Shown here: positions 35,784-47,808 of the stretch, piece by piece | Layout of the letters: every line of letters starts with the position of its first letter | Position numbering within the stretch: position 1 is the first letter of the stretch | Assembly (NCBI RefSeq): GCF_023283925.1 | Contig: NZ_JAKIKX010000003.1 | Location: 1 to 64,000 of the forward strand | Direction: 5' to 3' | DNA length: 64,000 nt | Source of the DNA: Shewanella marisflavi | Lineage (GTDB): Bacteria > Pseudomonadota > Gammaproteobacteria > Enterobacterales > Shewanellaceae | Program-made: the position numbers and the translations under genes | Notes under the pieces: generated by a model | Database searches by the model: none | What the model saw: only the letters and a program-made list of their open reading frames with translations | Told to the model about the DNA's origin: nothing

Positions 35784-36251
35784 TTGAAACAGATTTTCAA
35801 ACAAGCGTTTAATTTCGTCTTGCTATCATGCACTTCATTTTCCGTATTAGCAAACGTCATGTTTGTGGATGGCTATGTCAGAGCCATGCCGCCGAGCGTG
35901 CCTAACACTGCTGCCTATTTCACCCTGATGAATCACGGGCCAGATCTTGATCTGGTTGGTGTCGAGACCGACGTGGCGGGGGAAGCGCAATTACATACCC
36001 TGATCGAAGAAGATGGCGTGATCAAGATGCGTCAATTGCCTAAGTTTACCCTGGCGAGCCACAGCAACCTTGAGTTGAAACCCTCGGGGAATCATGTGAT
36101 GTTGTTAGGATTAAAACAACCGCTGACCGAAGGACAGGAAGTGGTGTTAAGGCTAAAGTTTAGTGATGGCAGCGAGCAGCAAGTGACGCTTCCAGTTAGC
36201 AAGCAAGCGGCAGCGACACAAGATGATGGTGAGCACCATCATCACCATTAA
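35784..36251 (+). CDS. Periplasmic copper chaperone PCu(A)C-like, with His tail
   Basis: A 155-residue exported protein of the PCu(A)C (DUF461) family: signal peptide ending VLANV, then GYVRAMPPSVPNTAAYFTLMN, EAQLHTLIEEDGVIKMRQL and HVMLLGL, which supply the His/Met copper ligands. Family members deliver Cu(I) to cytochrome oxidase Cu sites. The C-terminus is a run of five His, likely an added metal-binding tail. The start is TTG at 35784, supported by AAAGGAG nine bases upstream and by the lack of any other start before the signal peptide. A DUF2333 gene follows after 12 bases. Confidence 0.85.
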   Translation: MKQIFKQAFNFVLLSCTSFSVLANVMFVDGYVRAMPPSVPNTAAYFTLMNHGPDLDLVGVETDVAGEAQLHTLIEEDGVIKMRQLPKFTLASHSNLELKPSGNHVMLLGLKQPLTEGQEVVLRLKFSDGSEQQVTLPVSKQAAATQDDGEHHHHH

Positions 36252-36263
36252 TGGAGTAATCAT

Positions 36264-37235
36264 ATGCAGGTAACATGGAAACGGGTCAGTCTAGCGGTGG
36301 CCATATTGTTTTTTATTGGCTACATCATCAGCGTTTGGTGGAGCATTGAGCCCGATGGTATAGAACCTCATCAGCTCAATAATGAGTCAGGCCATAAGAT
36401 TGTCGGTTATGCGACAACGACGTCTTTGATTTTGACCATGGAAACACTCCTGGATAAAAATGGCGGTTGGCTGTCCAATGATGTCATGCCACCCTCGTTG
36501 TTTATGGATAATATGCCCGCTTTCGAGTTTGGCGCCATCGAGCAGGCGAGGGACTTGGCGCTGATCATGCGCAAAGAGTTTAGTCGCTCACAGTCGCAGT
36601 CTACCGCCGATAAAGATCTACTGGCGGCTCATTCCAAGCTGAATATCGAACACACGAGTTGGCTGGTGCCTAGCGCCGAGGGCGAGTACCGTGACGCTAT
36701 TAAGCTGCTGAAGCTCTACCGCGCCCGCATTGCTGATACCAATAATCCCGATGCCCAATTTTATGCTCGTGCCGATAATTTAAATGAATGGTTGAAAGAG
36801 GTGCAGAAGCGTTTGGGCAGTATGTCTCAGCGTTTGTCTGCCAGTGTCGGGCAGGAGCGTATTAATACCGATCTGGCTGGCGAGACTGAAGCCAGTCAAT
36901 CGACTCCTAACCTTGCGAGCCAGCAGATTAAAACCAGTTGGTGGAAGATAGATGATGTCTTCTACGAGACTCGTGGTGCTACCTGGGCACTGCTTAATTT
37001 TATGAAGGCGATTGAGGTCGACTTTGCCGATGTACTGAAGAAGAAAAATGCTGAGGTCAGCTTACAGCAGATCATTCGTGAACTGGAAGAGACTCAGCAG
37101 TCTGTGTGGAGCCCAATTGTCTTAAATGGATCTGGGTTCGGCATAGTGGCCAACCATTCTCTCGTGATGGCCAATTATATTTCCCGCGCAAATGCCGCGG
37201 TGATTGACTTAACTAACTTATTGACTCAAGGCTAA
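36264..37235 (+). CDS. DUF2333 family membrane-anchored protein
   Basis: A 323-residue protein with one N-terminal membrane helix (LAVAILFFIGYIISVWW, residues 9-25) and a large, mostly helical periplasmic part (ETLLDKNGGWLSND, PAFEFGAIEQARDLALIMR, WWKIDDVFYETRGATWALL). I recognise the DUF2333 family of unknown function. GGAG precedes the ATG and the next gene begins four bases after the stop, so the three genes from 35784 to 37998 look like one operon. Confidence 0.82.
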   Translation: MQVTWKRVSLAVAILFFIGYIISVWWSIEPDGIEPHQLNNESGHKIVGYATTTSLILTMETLLDKNGGWLSNDVMPPSLFMDNMPAFEFGAIEQARDLALIMRKEFSRSQSQSTADKDLLAAHSKLNIEHTSWLVPSAEGEYRDAIKLLKLYRARIADTNNPDAQFYARADNLNEWLKEVQKRLGSMSQRLSASVGQERINTDLAGETEASQSTPNLASQQIKTSWWKIDDVFYETRGATWALLNFMKAIEVDFADVLKKKNAEVSLQQIIRELEETQQSVWSPIVLNGSGFGIVANHSLVMANYISRANAAVIDLTNLLTQG

Positions 37236-37239
37236 ATAG

Positions 37240-37998
37240 ATGAAAAAAACACTAGTTGCATGTGCACTGCTAGGGTCTATAGCAGCGACGTCCGCACACG
37301 CGGCCACAGTTGTTGGTTTTAAAGTGGGTGGTGATTATTGGGAAGCCGATGCAGAGGGCACCTTTGCGCAAAAAGGAGTAGCCCAACAAGAGTTTGATTA
37401 CAGCTCTTCATCTCAAGGCAGTGTATGGGTTGCTATCGAGCACCCAATTCCATTAGTGCCAAACTTTAAGATCCGCGAAAACCGTTTGGATGCCGATGGT
37501 AAAGCAACACTCGGTGGCGACTGGGCTTTTGGTGGTAACGTGTTTAACGACGACGTGACTACGGCGAGTAACCTGAGCAATACCGATTTTGTACTTTATT
37601 GGGAGCTGCTAGATAACGATATCGTCGCTTTGGATCTTGGTGCCGCCTATAAGAAGATGCATGGCTCTTTTCGTGTTCATCAGGTCTCGCCATCTGGCGT
37701 AGTGGGTGCCTACTCACAGAAAGATCTCGATGATGGTGTCGTGATGGCCTATGCCAACGCCGAAGTGGGGATTCCTGGCATAGGTTTGTATGTTTTTGCC
37801 GATGTGATGCAGGGCGTAGATGAAAGTAGCGTCTATGACTATCAGCTGGGCCTAGGCTGGGCGTTTGATGGTACGGCATTGGATACTAAGATTCGTTTCG
37901 GTTACCGTGACTTTAACTTTGACGTGAATGACTTCGATGGTGTGACCGCCAATATGCAGTTCAAAGGCTATTTTGCCGGACTTGAACTGGTTTTCTAA
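37240..37998 (+). CDS. TIGR04219 family outer-membrane beta-barrel protein
   Basis: A 252-residue protein with a signal peptide (cleavage near AHAAT) followed by repeated amphipathic strands (VVGFKVGGDYWEADAEG, GSVWVAIEHPIPLVPNFKI) and a terminal strand ending in Phe (YFAGLELVF), the barrel assembly signal. It matches the small outer-membrane family TIGR04219, common in marine gammaproteobacteria and of unknown role. Last gene of its operon. Confidence 0.83.
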   Translation: MKKTLVACALLGSIAATSAHAATVVGFKVGGDYWEADAEGTFAQKGVAQQEFDYSSSSQGSVWVAIEHPIPLVPNFKIRENRLDADGKATLGGDWAFGGNVFNDDVTTASNLSNTDFVLYWELLDNDIVALDLGAAYKKMHGSFRVHQVSPSGVVGAYSQKDLDDGVVMAYANAEVGIPGIGLYVFADVMQGVDESSVYDYQLGLGWAFDGTALDTKIRFGYRDFNFDVNDFDGVTANMQFKGYFAGLELVF

Positions 37999-38015
37999 CG
38001 TCTTGTTTCAAGCAT

Positions 38016-38045
38016 AAAAAAAACCGCCATTATGGCGGTTTTTTT
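38016..38045. terminator. Bidirectional terminator
   Basis: A- and T-flanked stem CCGCCA-TTA-TGGCGG (38024-38038) between the converging barrel gene and tolC. Confidence 0.9.
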
Positions 38046-38072
38046 ATGTCTAAAGGCTTGCTTTCAGAGGTC

Positions 38073-39398
38073 TTACTGACTGACTTCTGGTGCCTTTAGG
38101 CCGTTATTGATGGCGATGACATCGTCTTCGCTCAATGTGCCTGTAGCCTGTTTCAACGCTAGGATAGAGTTGATGTAACCGTAACGGGCATTAGAGAGCT
38201 GACGCTTAGAGTCGTATAGGTCACGCGTACGGTTGAGCACGTCAACAATGGTACGAGTACCGACTTCAAAACCGGCTTGAGTAGCTTTCAGCGCACTTTC
38301 TGAAGAGACCACAGATTGCTCATAGGCGCGGATTGAGCTGATAGAAGCGCCAACGTTATTGAAGTTGTTACGCACATCTTTGACTACCTTGCGGAAAGTC
38401 TGCTCCATTTTTTCACTGGCTTCTACGTATTGGTATTGAGCCTGATTGACTTTGGAACTGACTTTAAAGCCTTCAAAGATAGGCACGCTAAGGGTCAAGC
38501 CGACATTGGCATTGTCATAATCGTTCAAGTTACCCGTCTGATTCTGCTGATCCAGATTGGTGGTGTAACCCGCATTAAGGCTTAATGACGGCATATGACC
38601 GGCCTTAAAAAGCGAAATGGTTTGCTGAGCGATATCTTTACCGATACGTGTCGTTAACAGATCTACACTATTGGTTTCGGCCATCTTTAGCCACTCGCTT
38701 GGGTTACCTGGGGTTGGTGGTACCGCGGTAAAGCGTGTGGTATCTAAGATATCGATAGACTTGTGGTCTATGCCGGTGATTTCTCGCAGGGCTTCGTAGC
38801 TGTTGATCAGCTGGTTTTCTGCCAGAATTTCAGATGCACGGGCCAAGTCATATTGGGCTTGGGCTTCATGTACGTCTGTAATGGCGGTAAGGCCCACAGC
38901 AAAACGTTGTTTAGTTTGTTCAAGCTGACGCTCGATAGCACGTTTTTCTGCGCCTTTAAATTCATAGTTATCTTTCGCGGCTAAGACATCGAAATAAGCA
39001 CTGGTGACACGAATGATCAGGGACTGAAGTGTCGAGGCATAGGCCGCGTCTGCTTGAGAGGCGGCAAGCTCCGCAAGATCGAGTCCGACCCAGGCGCTGT
39101 GATCGTAGATGACCTGTCTCAGCGAGACACCTGCATCTAGGCCGCTGTTGTACATGTCATCATCAACGTTGCTCCAACTTTTTCCATAGCCAATGTTGGC
39201 ACTGATAGTTGGTAGGAGTGGAGCACGGTTTTCTTCGATCTGCTCGTAAAGACGGTCACGCTGTGCTTGTGCCTGCAGCGCAACAGGATCATTGGTTAGG
39301 GCCTGCTGGTATATCTGCAGGAGATCGTCGGCCTGCACGGCAGTAGTCGTTGCTGCAAGCGTCAACGCTGCACATAAGGTGCGGATCTTAAATTTCAT
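38073..39398 (-). CDS. tolC: TolC family outer-membrane efflux channel
   Basis: A 441-residue trimeric outer-membrane channel that serves tripartite efflux pumps and type I secretion. It has a signal peptide ending VQADD, then the duplicated TolC repeat starting DLLQIYQQALTNDP and NTNLDQQNQTGNLND-type loops, with long helical coiled coils (LEQTKQRFAVGLTAITDVHEAQ; TQAGFEVGTRTIVDVLNRT). Two starts have ribosome sites: ATG 39398 (AAGGA) and ATG 39419 (TAGGAG). The first gives a more typical signal peptide. It is divergent from nudF, as in E. coli, and could be the outer channel for the secretion system at the left end. Confidence 0.93.
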   Translation of the reverse strand: MKFKIRTLCAALTLAATTTAVQADDLLQIYQQALTNDPVALQAQAQRDRLYEQIEENRAPLLPTISANIGYGKSWSNVDDDMYNSGLDAGVSLRQVIYDHSAWVGLDLAELAASQADAAYASTLQSLIIRVTSAYFDVLAAKDNYEFKGAEKRAIERQLEQTKQRFAVGLTAITDVHEAQAQYDLARASEILAENQLINSYEALREITGIDHKSIDILDTTRFTAVPPTPGNPSEWLKMAETNSVDLLTTRIGKDIAQQTISLFKAGHMPSLSLNAGYTTNLDQQNQTGNLNDYDNANVGLTLSVPIFEGFKVSSKVNQAQYQYVEASEKMEQTFRKVVKDVRNNFNNVGASISSIRAYEQSVVSSESALKATQAGFEVGTRTIVDVLNRTRDLYDSKRQLSNARYGYINSILALKQATGTLSEDDVIAINNGLKAPEVSQ

Positions 39399-39682
39399 TA
39401 GCTGTCCTTTTTTAGACATAAATACTCCTAGATGGGAGCCATTTACTTAATAAAGTTAAGTGATGCTTCTGGCAATTCATTTGCTCAAAAGCGGTTTGCG
39501 CTTCCCGACGCTTCCCATAGATCTAAACTTATTAAGGTTAAGATATTAAGAAATTAACCATTTTTAAGTCAACTAGGAAGTGTAACAGTTTTTAACTGTA
39601 AGTCTGCAAATTTTAGCGATCAACATGCTATATTGTGAGCCCTTTGGGATAAGCAATCACTAACAAAATCGTGGGATGTGAT

Positions 39683-40291
39683 ATGAGCCAGAAATTCACC
39701 GATGATGATGTACAAATGTTGGGCAAAAGAACCCTTTACCAGGGCTTTTTTCGCATGGAAGAGTACAGATTCAAGCATAGGCTGTTTGCCGGAGGCTGGA
39801 GTCAGGAGGTGGTGCGTGAAGTGTTCGAGCGTGGCCACGCCGTGGTAGTCTTACCCTACGATCCCGTGACCGACAAGGTAGTGCTGATTGAACAGATCCG
39901 TATTCCTGTCCTGGAGGCCGCACCTACGCCTTGGCTGCTAGAATTAGTTGCCGGCATGATTGAGACGGGCGAGTCGGCAGAGCAGGTCGCCCATCGTGAG
40001 CTGCAAGAAGAATCAGGATTGGTGGCCAGTGAGATGCACTATGTCAGTCAGTATTTTTCAAGCCCTGGTGGTACCAGTGAAAGGTTTGACTTCTACTGGG
40101 CCAAGGTCGATGCTTGTCAGGCTGATGGCCTGCACGGGCTGGATGAGGAGCATGAGGATATTAAGGTGCATGTGATGCCGCGAGAGGCTGCTTATCAACT
40201 CTTGTGTGACGGCATCATCAACAATGCCTCGACTGTTATTGGCTTGCAGTGGCTGCAGTTACATTATCAAAACTTAAGGTCAACCAAGTGA
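39683..40291 (+). CDS. nudF: ADP-ribose diphosphatase
   Basis: A 202-residue Nudix hydrolase cleaving ADP-ribose to AMP and ribose 5-phosphate. The Nudix box GMIETGESAEQVAHRELQEE (about residues 92-111) has every catalytic Glu. The downstream SSPGGTSERFDFYWAKVD is typical for the ADP-ribose clade. GGGATG precedes the ATG at 39683. First gene of the conserved nudF-yqiB-cpdA-yqiA-parE order. Confidence 0.94.
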   Translation: MSQKFTDDDVQMLGKRTLYQGFFRMEEYRFKHRLFAGGWSQEVVREVFERGHAVVVLPYDPVTDKVVLIEQIRIPVLEAAPTPWLLELVAGMIETGESAEQVAHRELQEESGLVASEMHYVSQYFSSPGGTSERFDFYWAKVDACQADGLHGLDEEHEDIKVHVMPREAAYQLLCDGIINNASTVIGLQWLQLHYQNLRSTK

Positions 40292-40734
40292 GTGTGTCGT
40301 TAAATAAGCGCAAGCAGGACTATCAGGTCAATGTGAGTCGATTTCTTGCCCTGTGTAGTCGCAACTACTTTAATATCTTACGCTGGCTGCCAGCCAATTG
40401 TGAGCAGGGAGAGTGCTGGCAGGTCGAAGGCGATTTCGGTTGCCTAGAGGTGCGGCTGCTGGAAAACACTCAATACACTCAATTAGTCGAGATATCCCGA
40501 ACGCTGGATATGGTGCAATATGTTGATACTCCTAAAGTTGTAGTACGTGTTTACCATGACGCTAAATTAGCAGAAGTGTTAACTAGTCGACAGATTTATC
40601 GATTAAGACCAGTATATGATTACCCGAATATACGTATGTACCATAGAGACGAAAAGTATCAGGTAAATGCTTTTCTTGAAGAGCTACTCATGATTGACAA
40701 CCATGCCCGAGTTATTTGTCAGTCCGAATCTTAG
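40288..40734 (+). CDS. yqiB: DUF1249 protein YqiB
   Basis: A 148-residue protein of the YqiB/DUF1249 family (NVSRFLALCSRNYFNILRW; LDMVQYVDTPKVVVRVYHDA). Function unknown but always next to nudF and cpdA. The start is GTG 40288, overlapping the nudF stop (GTGA) with AAGG upstream; the frame is open further back into nudF, but that would not fit the family length (about 140). Confidence 0.88.
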   Translation: MSVSLNKRKQDYQVNVSRFLALCSRNYFNILRWLPANCEQGECWQVEGDFGCLEVRLLENTQYTQLVEISRTLDMVQYVDTPKVVVRVYHDAKLAEVLTSRQIYRLRPVYDYPNIRMYHRDEKYQVNAFLEELLMIDNHARVICQSES

Positions 40735-40743
40735 GGTTTTAAT

Positions 40744-41583
40744 GTGCTAAAAGAGGCTATCTCTTATTCTATTGATCACGATGAGAGCGTTAAGCTGGTT
40801 CAGGTGACGGACCCTCATCTTTTTGCTGATCCCGAAGCGCAGTTGTTGGGTGTCAACACCGCACATAGCTTGGATGCTGTGTTAAACACAATAAAAGCGG
40901 TTGAGTACCCGGCACACCTCCTGTTGGCAACTGGTGATATTAGCCAAGATTATTCAAACCAGTCTTACCACAACTTTGTGGCAGCCATCGAAAAACTCAA
41001 TCTTCCTTGTCATTATTTGCCTGGCAATCATGACGACCCGCGTATCATGAATCTGCATATGCAGGGCCCTAGGGTCTATGGTGATAGGCGGATCCTGTTG
41101 GGAAAGTGGCAAATTATCATGTTGGACTCCACCGTTAGGGGTAAACCTGGTGGGCATATGGCCGACAGTGAGATGGCATTTATCGAAGAGGCTGTGGCTG
41201 CCCATCCCGATAAACACACGCTCTTAGCTATGCATCACAATCCTATCCTGGTGGATTGCAAGTGGTTGGATCAACACTGTATGGACAATGGCGAGGAGTT
41301 TCTCGACCGGGTATCGTCACTGCCTCAGGTCAAGGGCTTGTTGTGGGGCCATGTGCATCAGGGGTTAGATCAGGTCTATGCTGGAAATAGCGGGCCGCTG
41401 CGATTGATGGCGACCCCGTCGACCTGTATTCAGTTTAAGCCTAAGTCTCCCTATTTTGCCCTCGATGCTCAGCAGCCGGGTTATCGCCTGCTCGAGCTCA
41501 GGCCCGACGGTTCTATTTTGACCAATGTCTATCGGGTGCCTGGAAATAAGTTTTCACCAGATCACGAATCGAGCGGTTACTAG
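40744..41583 (+). CDS. cpdA: 3',5'-cyclic AMP phosphodiesterase CpdA
   Basis: A 279-residue class III (calcineurin-like) phosphodiesterase degrading cAMP. The metal ligands are in order: VTDPHLF, GDISQD, PGNHDD, MHHNP and GHVHQ. By lowering cAMP it would affect CRP, which in Shewanella governs anaerobic respiration. It starts at GTG 40744 with AGGG seven bases upstream, nine bases after yqiB. Confidence 0.93.
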   Translation: MLKEAISYSIDHDESVKLVQVTDPHLFADPEAQLLGVNTAHSLDAVLNTIKAVEYPAHLLLATGDISQDYSNQSYHNFVAAIEKLNLPCHYLPGNHDDPRIMNLHMQGPRVYGDRRILLGKWQIIMLDSTVRGKPGGHMADSEMAFIEEAVAAHPDKHTLLAMHHNPILVDCKWLDQHCMDNGEEFLDRVSSLPQVKGLLWGHVHQGLDQVYAGNSGPLRLMATPSTCIQFKPKSPYFALDAQQPGYRLLELRPDGSILTNVYRVPGNKFSPDHESSGY

Positions 41584-41589
41584 GCTTAT

Positions 41590-41615
41590 AAGGCCCGCTA
41601 GACAATGCGGGCCTT
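41590..41615 (+). terminator. Possible terminator after cpdA
   Basis: A nine-base GC-rich stem AAGGCCCGC with GCGGGCCTT (loop of eight), but the U tract is poor (UGUCUAUU). Termination may be partial. Confidence 0.5.
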
Positions 41616-41758
41616 GTCTATTATTGAGCGTTAATATTTGGTTAATTGCGTCGCCGATGTTAGCATCTTGATGCCGGTGCCGTATGGAGCCACTTATCCT
41701 ATGGTGCTTCGTATCGGCGGGCCTGATTTGCCGTTTTATCAATCGCTGTCGAGGAAAT

Positions 41759-42337
41759 ATGCTGCTCTATATTCATGGATTCAATAGTTCACCACAGTCA
41801 GATAAAGGCGTGGTAACGGCCCAATATATAGCCAAGCACTTTCCACAGCTCAAAATTATTCAACCACAATTGCCAGCCACACCTGAAGCGGCGATGGAGA
41901 TGTTAATCGATCTGGTTGAGCAGGCCTTGGCTCAGGGTGAGTCTCTGCGTTTTATTGGTTCATCCCTTGGGGGCTACTTTGCCAGTTATCTGGTCGAACG
42001 CTATGGCGGCCGAGCCGTATTAGTTAACCCTGCCGTGAAGCCTTTTGAGCTGTTTGATGAGTTTCTCGGTCCCCAGTACAATCCCTACACAGATCAAGCT
42101 TATCAAATTTTACCCGAGCACAAGTTGGAGGTCGCCAAGTATGATACACCCGCGATTCAGCATCCAGACCGTTTTCTTGTGTTACTGCAGTCAGGGGATG
42201 AAGTGCTCGATTATCGGCAAGCAGTGAATAAATACCAATGTTGTCAGATGCTGATTGAAGCAGGTGGTGATCACAGCTTTGTCGGATATCAACAGCAGAT
42301 GGAGGGGATCTGTCGATTCCTGTTTCTTGACAAATAG
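41759..42337 (+). CDS. yqiA: Esterase YqiA
   Basis: A 192-residue alpha/beta hydrolase of the YqiA family: LLYIHGFNSSPQSDK at the N-terminus, nucleophile elbow GSSLGGYFA (about residue 67), and catalytic His in GGDHSF. E. coli YqiA hydrolyses acyl-CoA and nitrophenyl esters in vitro. The ATG at 41759 is chosen because GAGGAAA lies ahead and the extra upstream residues are unlike the family. parE follows. Confidence 0.92.
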   Translation: MLLYIHGFNSSPQSDKGVVTAQYIAKHFPQLKIIQPQLPATPEAAMEMLIDLVEQALAQGESLRFIGSSLGGYFASYLVERYGGRAVLVNPAVKPFELFDEFLGPQYNPYTDQAYQILPEHKLEVAKYDTPAIQHPDRFLVLLQSGDEVLDYRQAVNKYQCCQMLIEAGGDHSFVGYQQQMEGICRFLFLDK

Positions 42338-42367
42338 ACATGTAGGGCCGCAACATGGCCTGAATAA

Positions 42368-44272
<1,905 letters not shown>

Positions 44273-44320
44273 CTATGTCATTAAAATAAAAAAGATAATT
44301 TGTTAGACAAGCTTAATATA

Positions 44321-45478
44321 ATGCATAAAAAAAGAGTTAGTTTTTATTTTCTGAGTACTTTTTTTGCCATGATGGCGACTGGGGTGACGCTCGGCGTGAG
44401 AGCCGAACAACCTATCATGATCACTGTCACCAAAGGGTTTGGATTATCCCTGTATGCCTCTGACCTTGGTGACGCCAAGCAGATGGCGTTGGGTGATGAG
44501 GGTACTCTGTTTGTCGGTTCCTATAAGGCGGGTACCATTCAGGCCTTGGTCGATAGCAATGCCGATGGCCGAGTCGATAAGCGCTATGTGGTCGCCAAAG
44601 GGTTGGAATACCCAGAGGCGATAGCCTTTCATAACGGTGACCTGTACGTCGCCGAAGAGGAACGCATTCTACGCTATGTCGATATAGAGAACCGTCTGCG
44701 ACGCCCAGGCCGTGGTAAAGAGATTTATGATCGCCTGCCGGGTAAGACCAATAAGAGCCGCAGGGCAATGCGTTTTGGACCCGATGGTCGTCTCTATGTC
44801 GCTATAGGTGCCCCTTGTAATGTCTGCGAGGCCCATGCGCCCTTTGGTAGTATCATTGCCATCGATCTAGAAACTGGCAGCAGTGAGCAGATAGCAACAG
44901 GGATCCGCAACGTCACAGGTTTTGACTGGGCCCCTGGTGATAACAAGCTGTGGTTTGCCGACTTGGGCCGCGACTGGATGGGTGACCGACTGCCACCAGA
45001 TGAGATTAACCGTGTCGATACCATAGGTGCTCACTATGGCTTTCCCTATATCCATGCCAGTAGCGTACTAGAACCTGCCTACGAGAAACCCAAAGGGCTC
45101 AAAGTCACCCGGCCCGTCTTTGAGCTACCGGCTCACGTGGCACCCATGGGGCTTGAGTTCTATCGCGGCAATAGCTTTCCTGAGAAGTATAGAGAACAGC
45201 TTTTTGTGGCAGAAAATGGCTCTTGGAATCGTTCCAGTAAGATAGGTTATCAGGTCACCATGTTGACCCTGGAAGGTCAACAGATCAGCAAGCGCCAGAC
45301 GGTAGTGAGCTTTCTTGATGGTGAGTTTCCTGTCGCCAGGCCCTATGACTTAATTATGGCGCCAGATGGTGCCATGTACATTTCAGACGATTTGAAAGGC
45401 AATGTGTATCGCCTGTTTTATAAAGAGAACGCGAGCGAAGAAAGTGAAGCGAGTGAACAACAGGATCCTAACCAATGA
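44321..45478 (+). CDS. Exported PQQ/soluble glucose (sorbosone) dehydrogenase-like beta-propeller
   Basis: A 385-residue exported six-bladed propeller protein. Signal peptide at about residues 1-30 ([19 protein letters not shown]; cleavage near VRAEQ). Recognisable segments: [87 protein letters not shown] and [17 protein letters not shown]. These belong to the sorbosone dehydrogenase/YliI-like group. The Cys pair CNVC is followed by Glu, not His, so it is not a heme site. The ATG at 44321 is preferred to TTG 44300. The stop overlaps the parC start (ATGA). Confidence 0.82.
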   Translation: MHKKRVSFYFLSTFFAMMATGVTLGVRAEQPIMITVTKGFGLSLYASDLGDAKQMALGDEGTLFVGSYKAGTIQALVDSNADGRVDKRYVVAKGLEYPEAIAFHNGDLYVAEEERILRYVDIENRLRRPGRGKEIYDRLPGKTNKSRRAMRFGPDGRLYVAIGAPCNVCEAHAPFGSIIAIDLETGSSEQIATGIRNVTGFDWAPGDNKLWFADLGRDWMGDRLPPDEINRVDTIGAHYGFPYIHASSVLEPAYEKPKGLKVTRPVFELPAHVAPMGLEFYRGNSFPEKYREQLFVAENGSWNRSSKIGYQVTMLTLEGQQISKRQTVVSFLDGEFPVARPYDLIMAPDGAMYISDDLKGNVYRLFYKENASEESEASEQQDPNQ

Positions 45479-47742
45479 GTGATGCGATAGATTTAAGCCT
45501 CGATGGCGTCGAACAGATGCCATTGAGACGTTTCACCGAAGAAGCGTATCTGAACTATTCAATGTACGTCATCATGGATCGCGCCTTGCCGCACATAGGT
45601 GACGGTTTGAAACCAGTTCAGCGCCGTATTATCTATGCCATGAGCGAACTGGGCCTGACGGCTCAGTCGAAGCACAAAAAGTCGGCAAGAACTGTGGGTG
45701 ATGTCTTGGGTAAGTACCATCCCCATGGTGACAGCGCTTGTTACGAAGCCATGGTATTGATGGCGCAGCCTTTTACCTATCGCTATCCGCTGGTGGATGG
45801 TCAAGGAAACTGGGGTGCACCGGACGATCCTAAGTCATTCGCGGCAATGCGTTACACCGAGGCGCGTCTTTCAAAGTTTTCTGAGGTATTGCTGAGCGAG
45901 CTGGGCCAAGGTACTGTCGATTGGGGAGTTAACTTCGACGGTACTATGAAAGAGCCGCTGGTATTGCCTGCGCGCTTGCCACATATTTTGCTAAACGGCA
46001 TCACGGGGATTGCCGTGGGCATGGCGACCGATGTGCCGCCCCATAATGCCCGTGAGTTGGTCAATGCCTGCGTCGAGTTGATCGATAACCCTAAAGCCGA
46101 TCTCGAGCGTTTGATGGAGTTTGTGCCCGGCCCGGATTATCCGACCGAGGCGGAGATCATCACCTCTAAGGCCGATATCGCCAAGATTTATGACACGGGT
46201 CGCGGTTCAATCAAGACCCGTGCCGTTTACACCATAGAGTCGGGTGAGATAGTGATCACCGCGCTGCCCCATCAGGCTAGCGGCGGTAAGATCCTGGAGC
46301 AGATAGCCGCTCAGATGCAGGCGAAGAAATTGCCTATGGTGGCCGATCTGCGTGATGAGTCGGATCATGAAAGCCCGGTGCGTATCGTGGTTGTGCCGCG
46401 CTCCAATCGTGTCGATTGCGATCAACTGATGGCTCATCTGTTTGCCACCACAGATCTTGAGAAGAACTTCCGCGTTAACCTCAATGTATTGGGGCTTAAC
46501 GGGCGACCCCAGGTCAAGGGGCTGAAACAGCTATTGACCGAGTGGTTGGAGTTCAGATTGACCACGGTCAGACGTCGTCTGGAACATAGATTAGATAAGG
46601 TATTGGCAAGACTACATATTTTAGAAGCCTTGATGATCGCCTTCCTCAATATTGATGAGGTGATCGAGATCATTCGTTATCACGATGATCCGAAAGCCGA
46701 GCTGATGGCCCGTTTCAAGCTGACGGAAGAACAGGCCAATGCCATCTTAGACCTTAAACTGCGCCACCTGGCGAAGCTGGAAGAGTTTAAGATCAAGACT
46801 GAGCAGAGCGAGTTGGAAGCTGAGCGCGAGAAACTTGAGCAGTTGCTGAGTTCAGATCGCCGCATGAAGACCCTGATCAAGAAAGAGTTAAAGCAAGACA
46901 GCGAAACCTATGGCGATGAGCGCCGCTCACCTTTGATTGAGCGCAGCGAATCTCGTGCCCTGTCAGAGCAGGAGCTGGTACCAGCCGAGTCGGTAACTGT
47001 TGTATTGTCTGAGAAAGGCTGGGTGCGTTGTGCCAAGGGGCATGACATCGACCCAACGGCACTCTCTTACAAGTCGGGTGATGGCTTCCTCTGCGCCGCC
47101 TCGGGGCGGAGCAATCATGCTACTGTGTTTATCGGTTCCACAGGCCGCGCCTTTGCCACCGATACCCACACCCTGCCATCGGCCAGAAGCCAGGGGGAAC
47201 CAGTAACGACTCGCTTCCAGTTGTCTCCTGGGGAGTCAATGGTTCATGCCTTGCTGGGTGAAGATGGCCAATGCTTCCTGCTGGCCTCTGATGCAGGCTA
47301 CGGCTTTATCGGCGACTATAAGGATATGGTGTCGCGCAACAAGGCAGGTAAGGCGTTACTGAGTCTGCCGGCCAATGCCCAGGTGCTGCCACCGAAACGG
47401 GTAGATAAGAGCCGTAGTGAGTCGATTTTGGCGATCACCAACGAAGGGCGTATGTTGCTCTTCTCTGTCGATGCCTTACCGCAACTGGCTAAGGGGAAGG
47501 GCAATAAGATCATAGGTATCCCGAGTGACAGGGCCAAGAGCCGTGAAGAGTTGTTGGTGCACCTACATGTTGTGCCGCAAGATACCGCGGTGACCCTGTG
47601 GGCGGGTAAGCGTAAGCTGACTCTTAAGCCGAGCGATCTTGAGCATTACCGCGGCGAGCGTGGCCGTCGGGGCGCCAAGTTGCCTAGAGGGTTACAGCGC
47701 GTGGACAAGGTAGAGTTGGGCGAGGATGAACCCACGCTCTAG
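45475..47742 (+). CDS. parC: DNA topoisomerase IV subunit A
   Basis: A 755-residue DNA-cleaving subunit with the breakage-reunion domain starting [19 protein letters not shown], the quinolone-resistance region [12 protein letters not shown], the active Tyr in MRYTEARLS (about residue 125), and a C-terminal beta-pinwheel wrapping domain. The start overlaps the upstream propeller gene by four bases (ATGA), so translation is coupled to a gene unrelated to topology. A terminator follows. Confidence 0.97.
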   Translation: MSDAIDLSLDGVEQMPLRRFTEEAYLNYSMYVIMDRALPHIGDGLKPVQRRIIYAMSELGLTAQSKHKKSARTVGDVLGKYHPHGDSACYEAMVLMAQPFTYRYPLVDGQGNWGAPDDPKSFAAMRYTEARLSKFSEVLLSELGQGTVDWGVNFDGTMKEPLVLPARLPHILLNGITGIAVGMATDVPPHNARELVNACVELIDNPKADLERLMEFVPGPDYPTEAEIITSKADIAKIYDTGRGSIKTRAVYTIESGEIVITALPHQASGGKILEQIAAQMQAKKLPMVADLRDESDHESPVRIVVVPRSNRVDCDQLMAHLFATTDLEKNFRVNLNVLGLNGRPQVKGLKQLLTEWLEFRLTTVRRRLEHRLDKVLARLHILEALMIAFLNIDEVIEIIRYHDDPKAELMARFKLTEEQANAILDLKLRHLAKLEEFKIKTEQSELEAEREKLEQLLSSDRRMKTLIKKELKQDSETYGDERRSPLIERSESRALSEQELVPAESVTVVLSEKGWVRCAKGHDIDPTALSYKSGDGFLCAASGRSNHATVFIGSTGRAFATDTHTLPSARSQGEPVTTRFQLSPGESMVHALLGEDGQCFLLASDAGYGFIGDYKDMVSRNKAGKALLSLPANAQVLPPKRVDKSRSESILAITNEGRMLLFSVDALPQLAKGKGNKIIGIPSDRAKSREELLVHLHVVPQDTAVTLWAGKRKLTLKPSDLEHYRGERGRRGAKLPRGLQRVDKVELGEDEPTL

Positions 47743-47754
47743 TGAATTGACCAT

Positions 47755-47785
47755 AAAAAAAGCTGCAATTAAGCAGCTTTTTTTA
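47755..47785. terminator. Bidirectional terminator
   Basis: AAAAAAAGCTGC, loop AATTAA, GCAGCTTTTTTT, between the converging parC and bfd genes. Confidence 0.92.
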
Positions 47786-47808
47786 TGGAATAAGGGTAGA
47801 AGTAGACG

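Noticed and set aside
44811..44835. Possible heme motif in the propeller dehydrogenase (CNVC)
   Set aside because: The residue after the second Cys is Glu instead of His.
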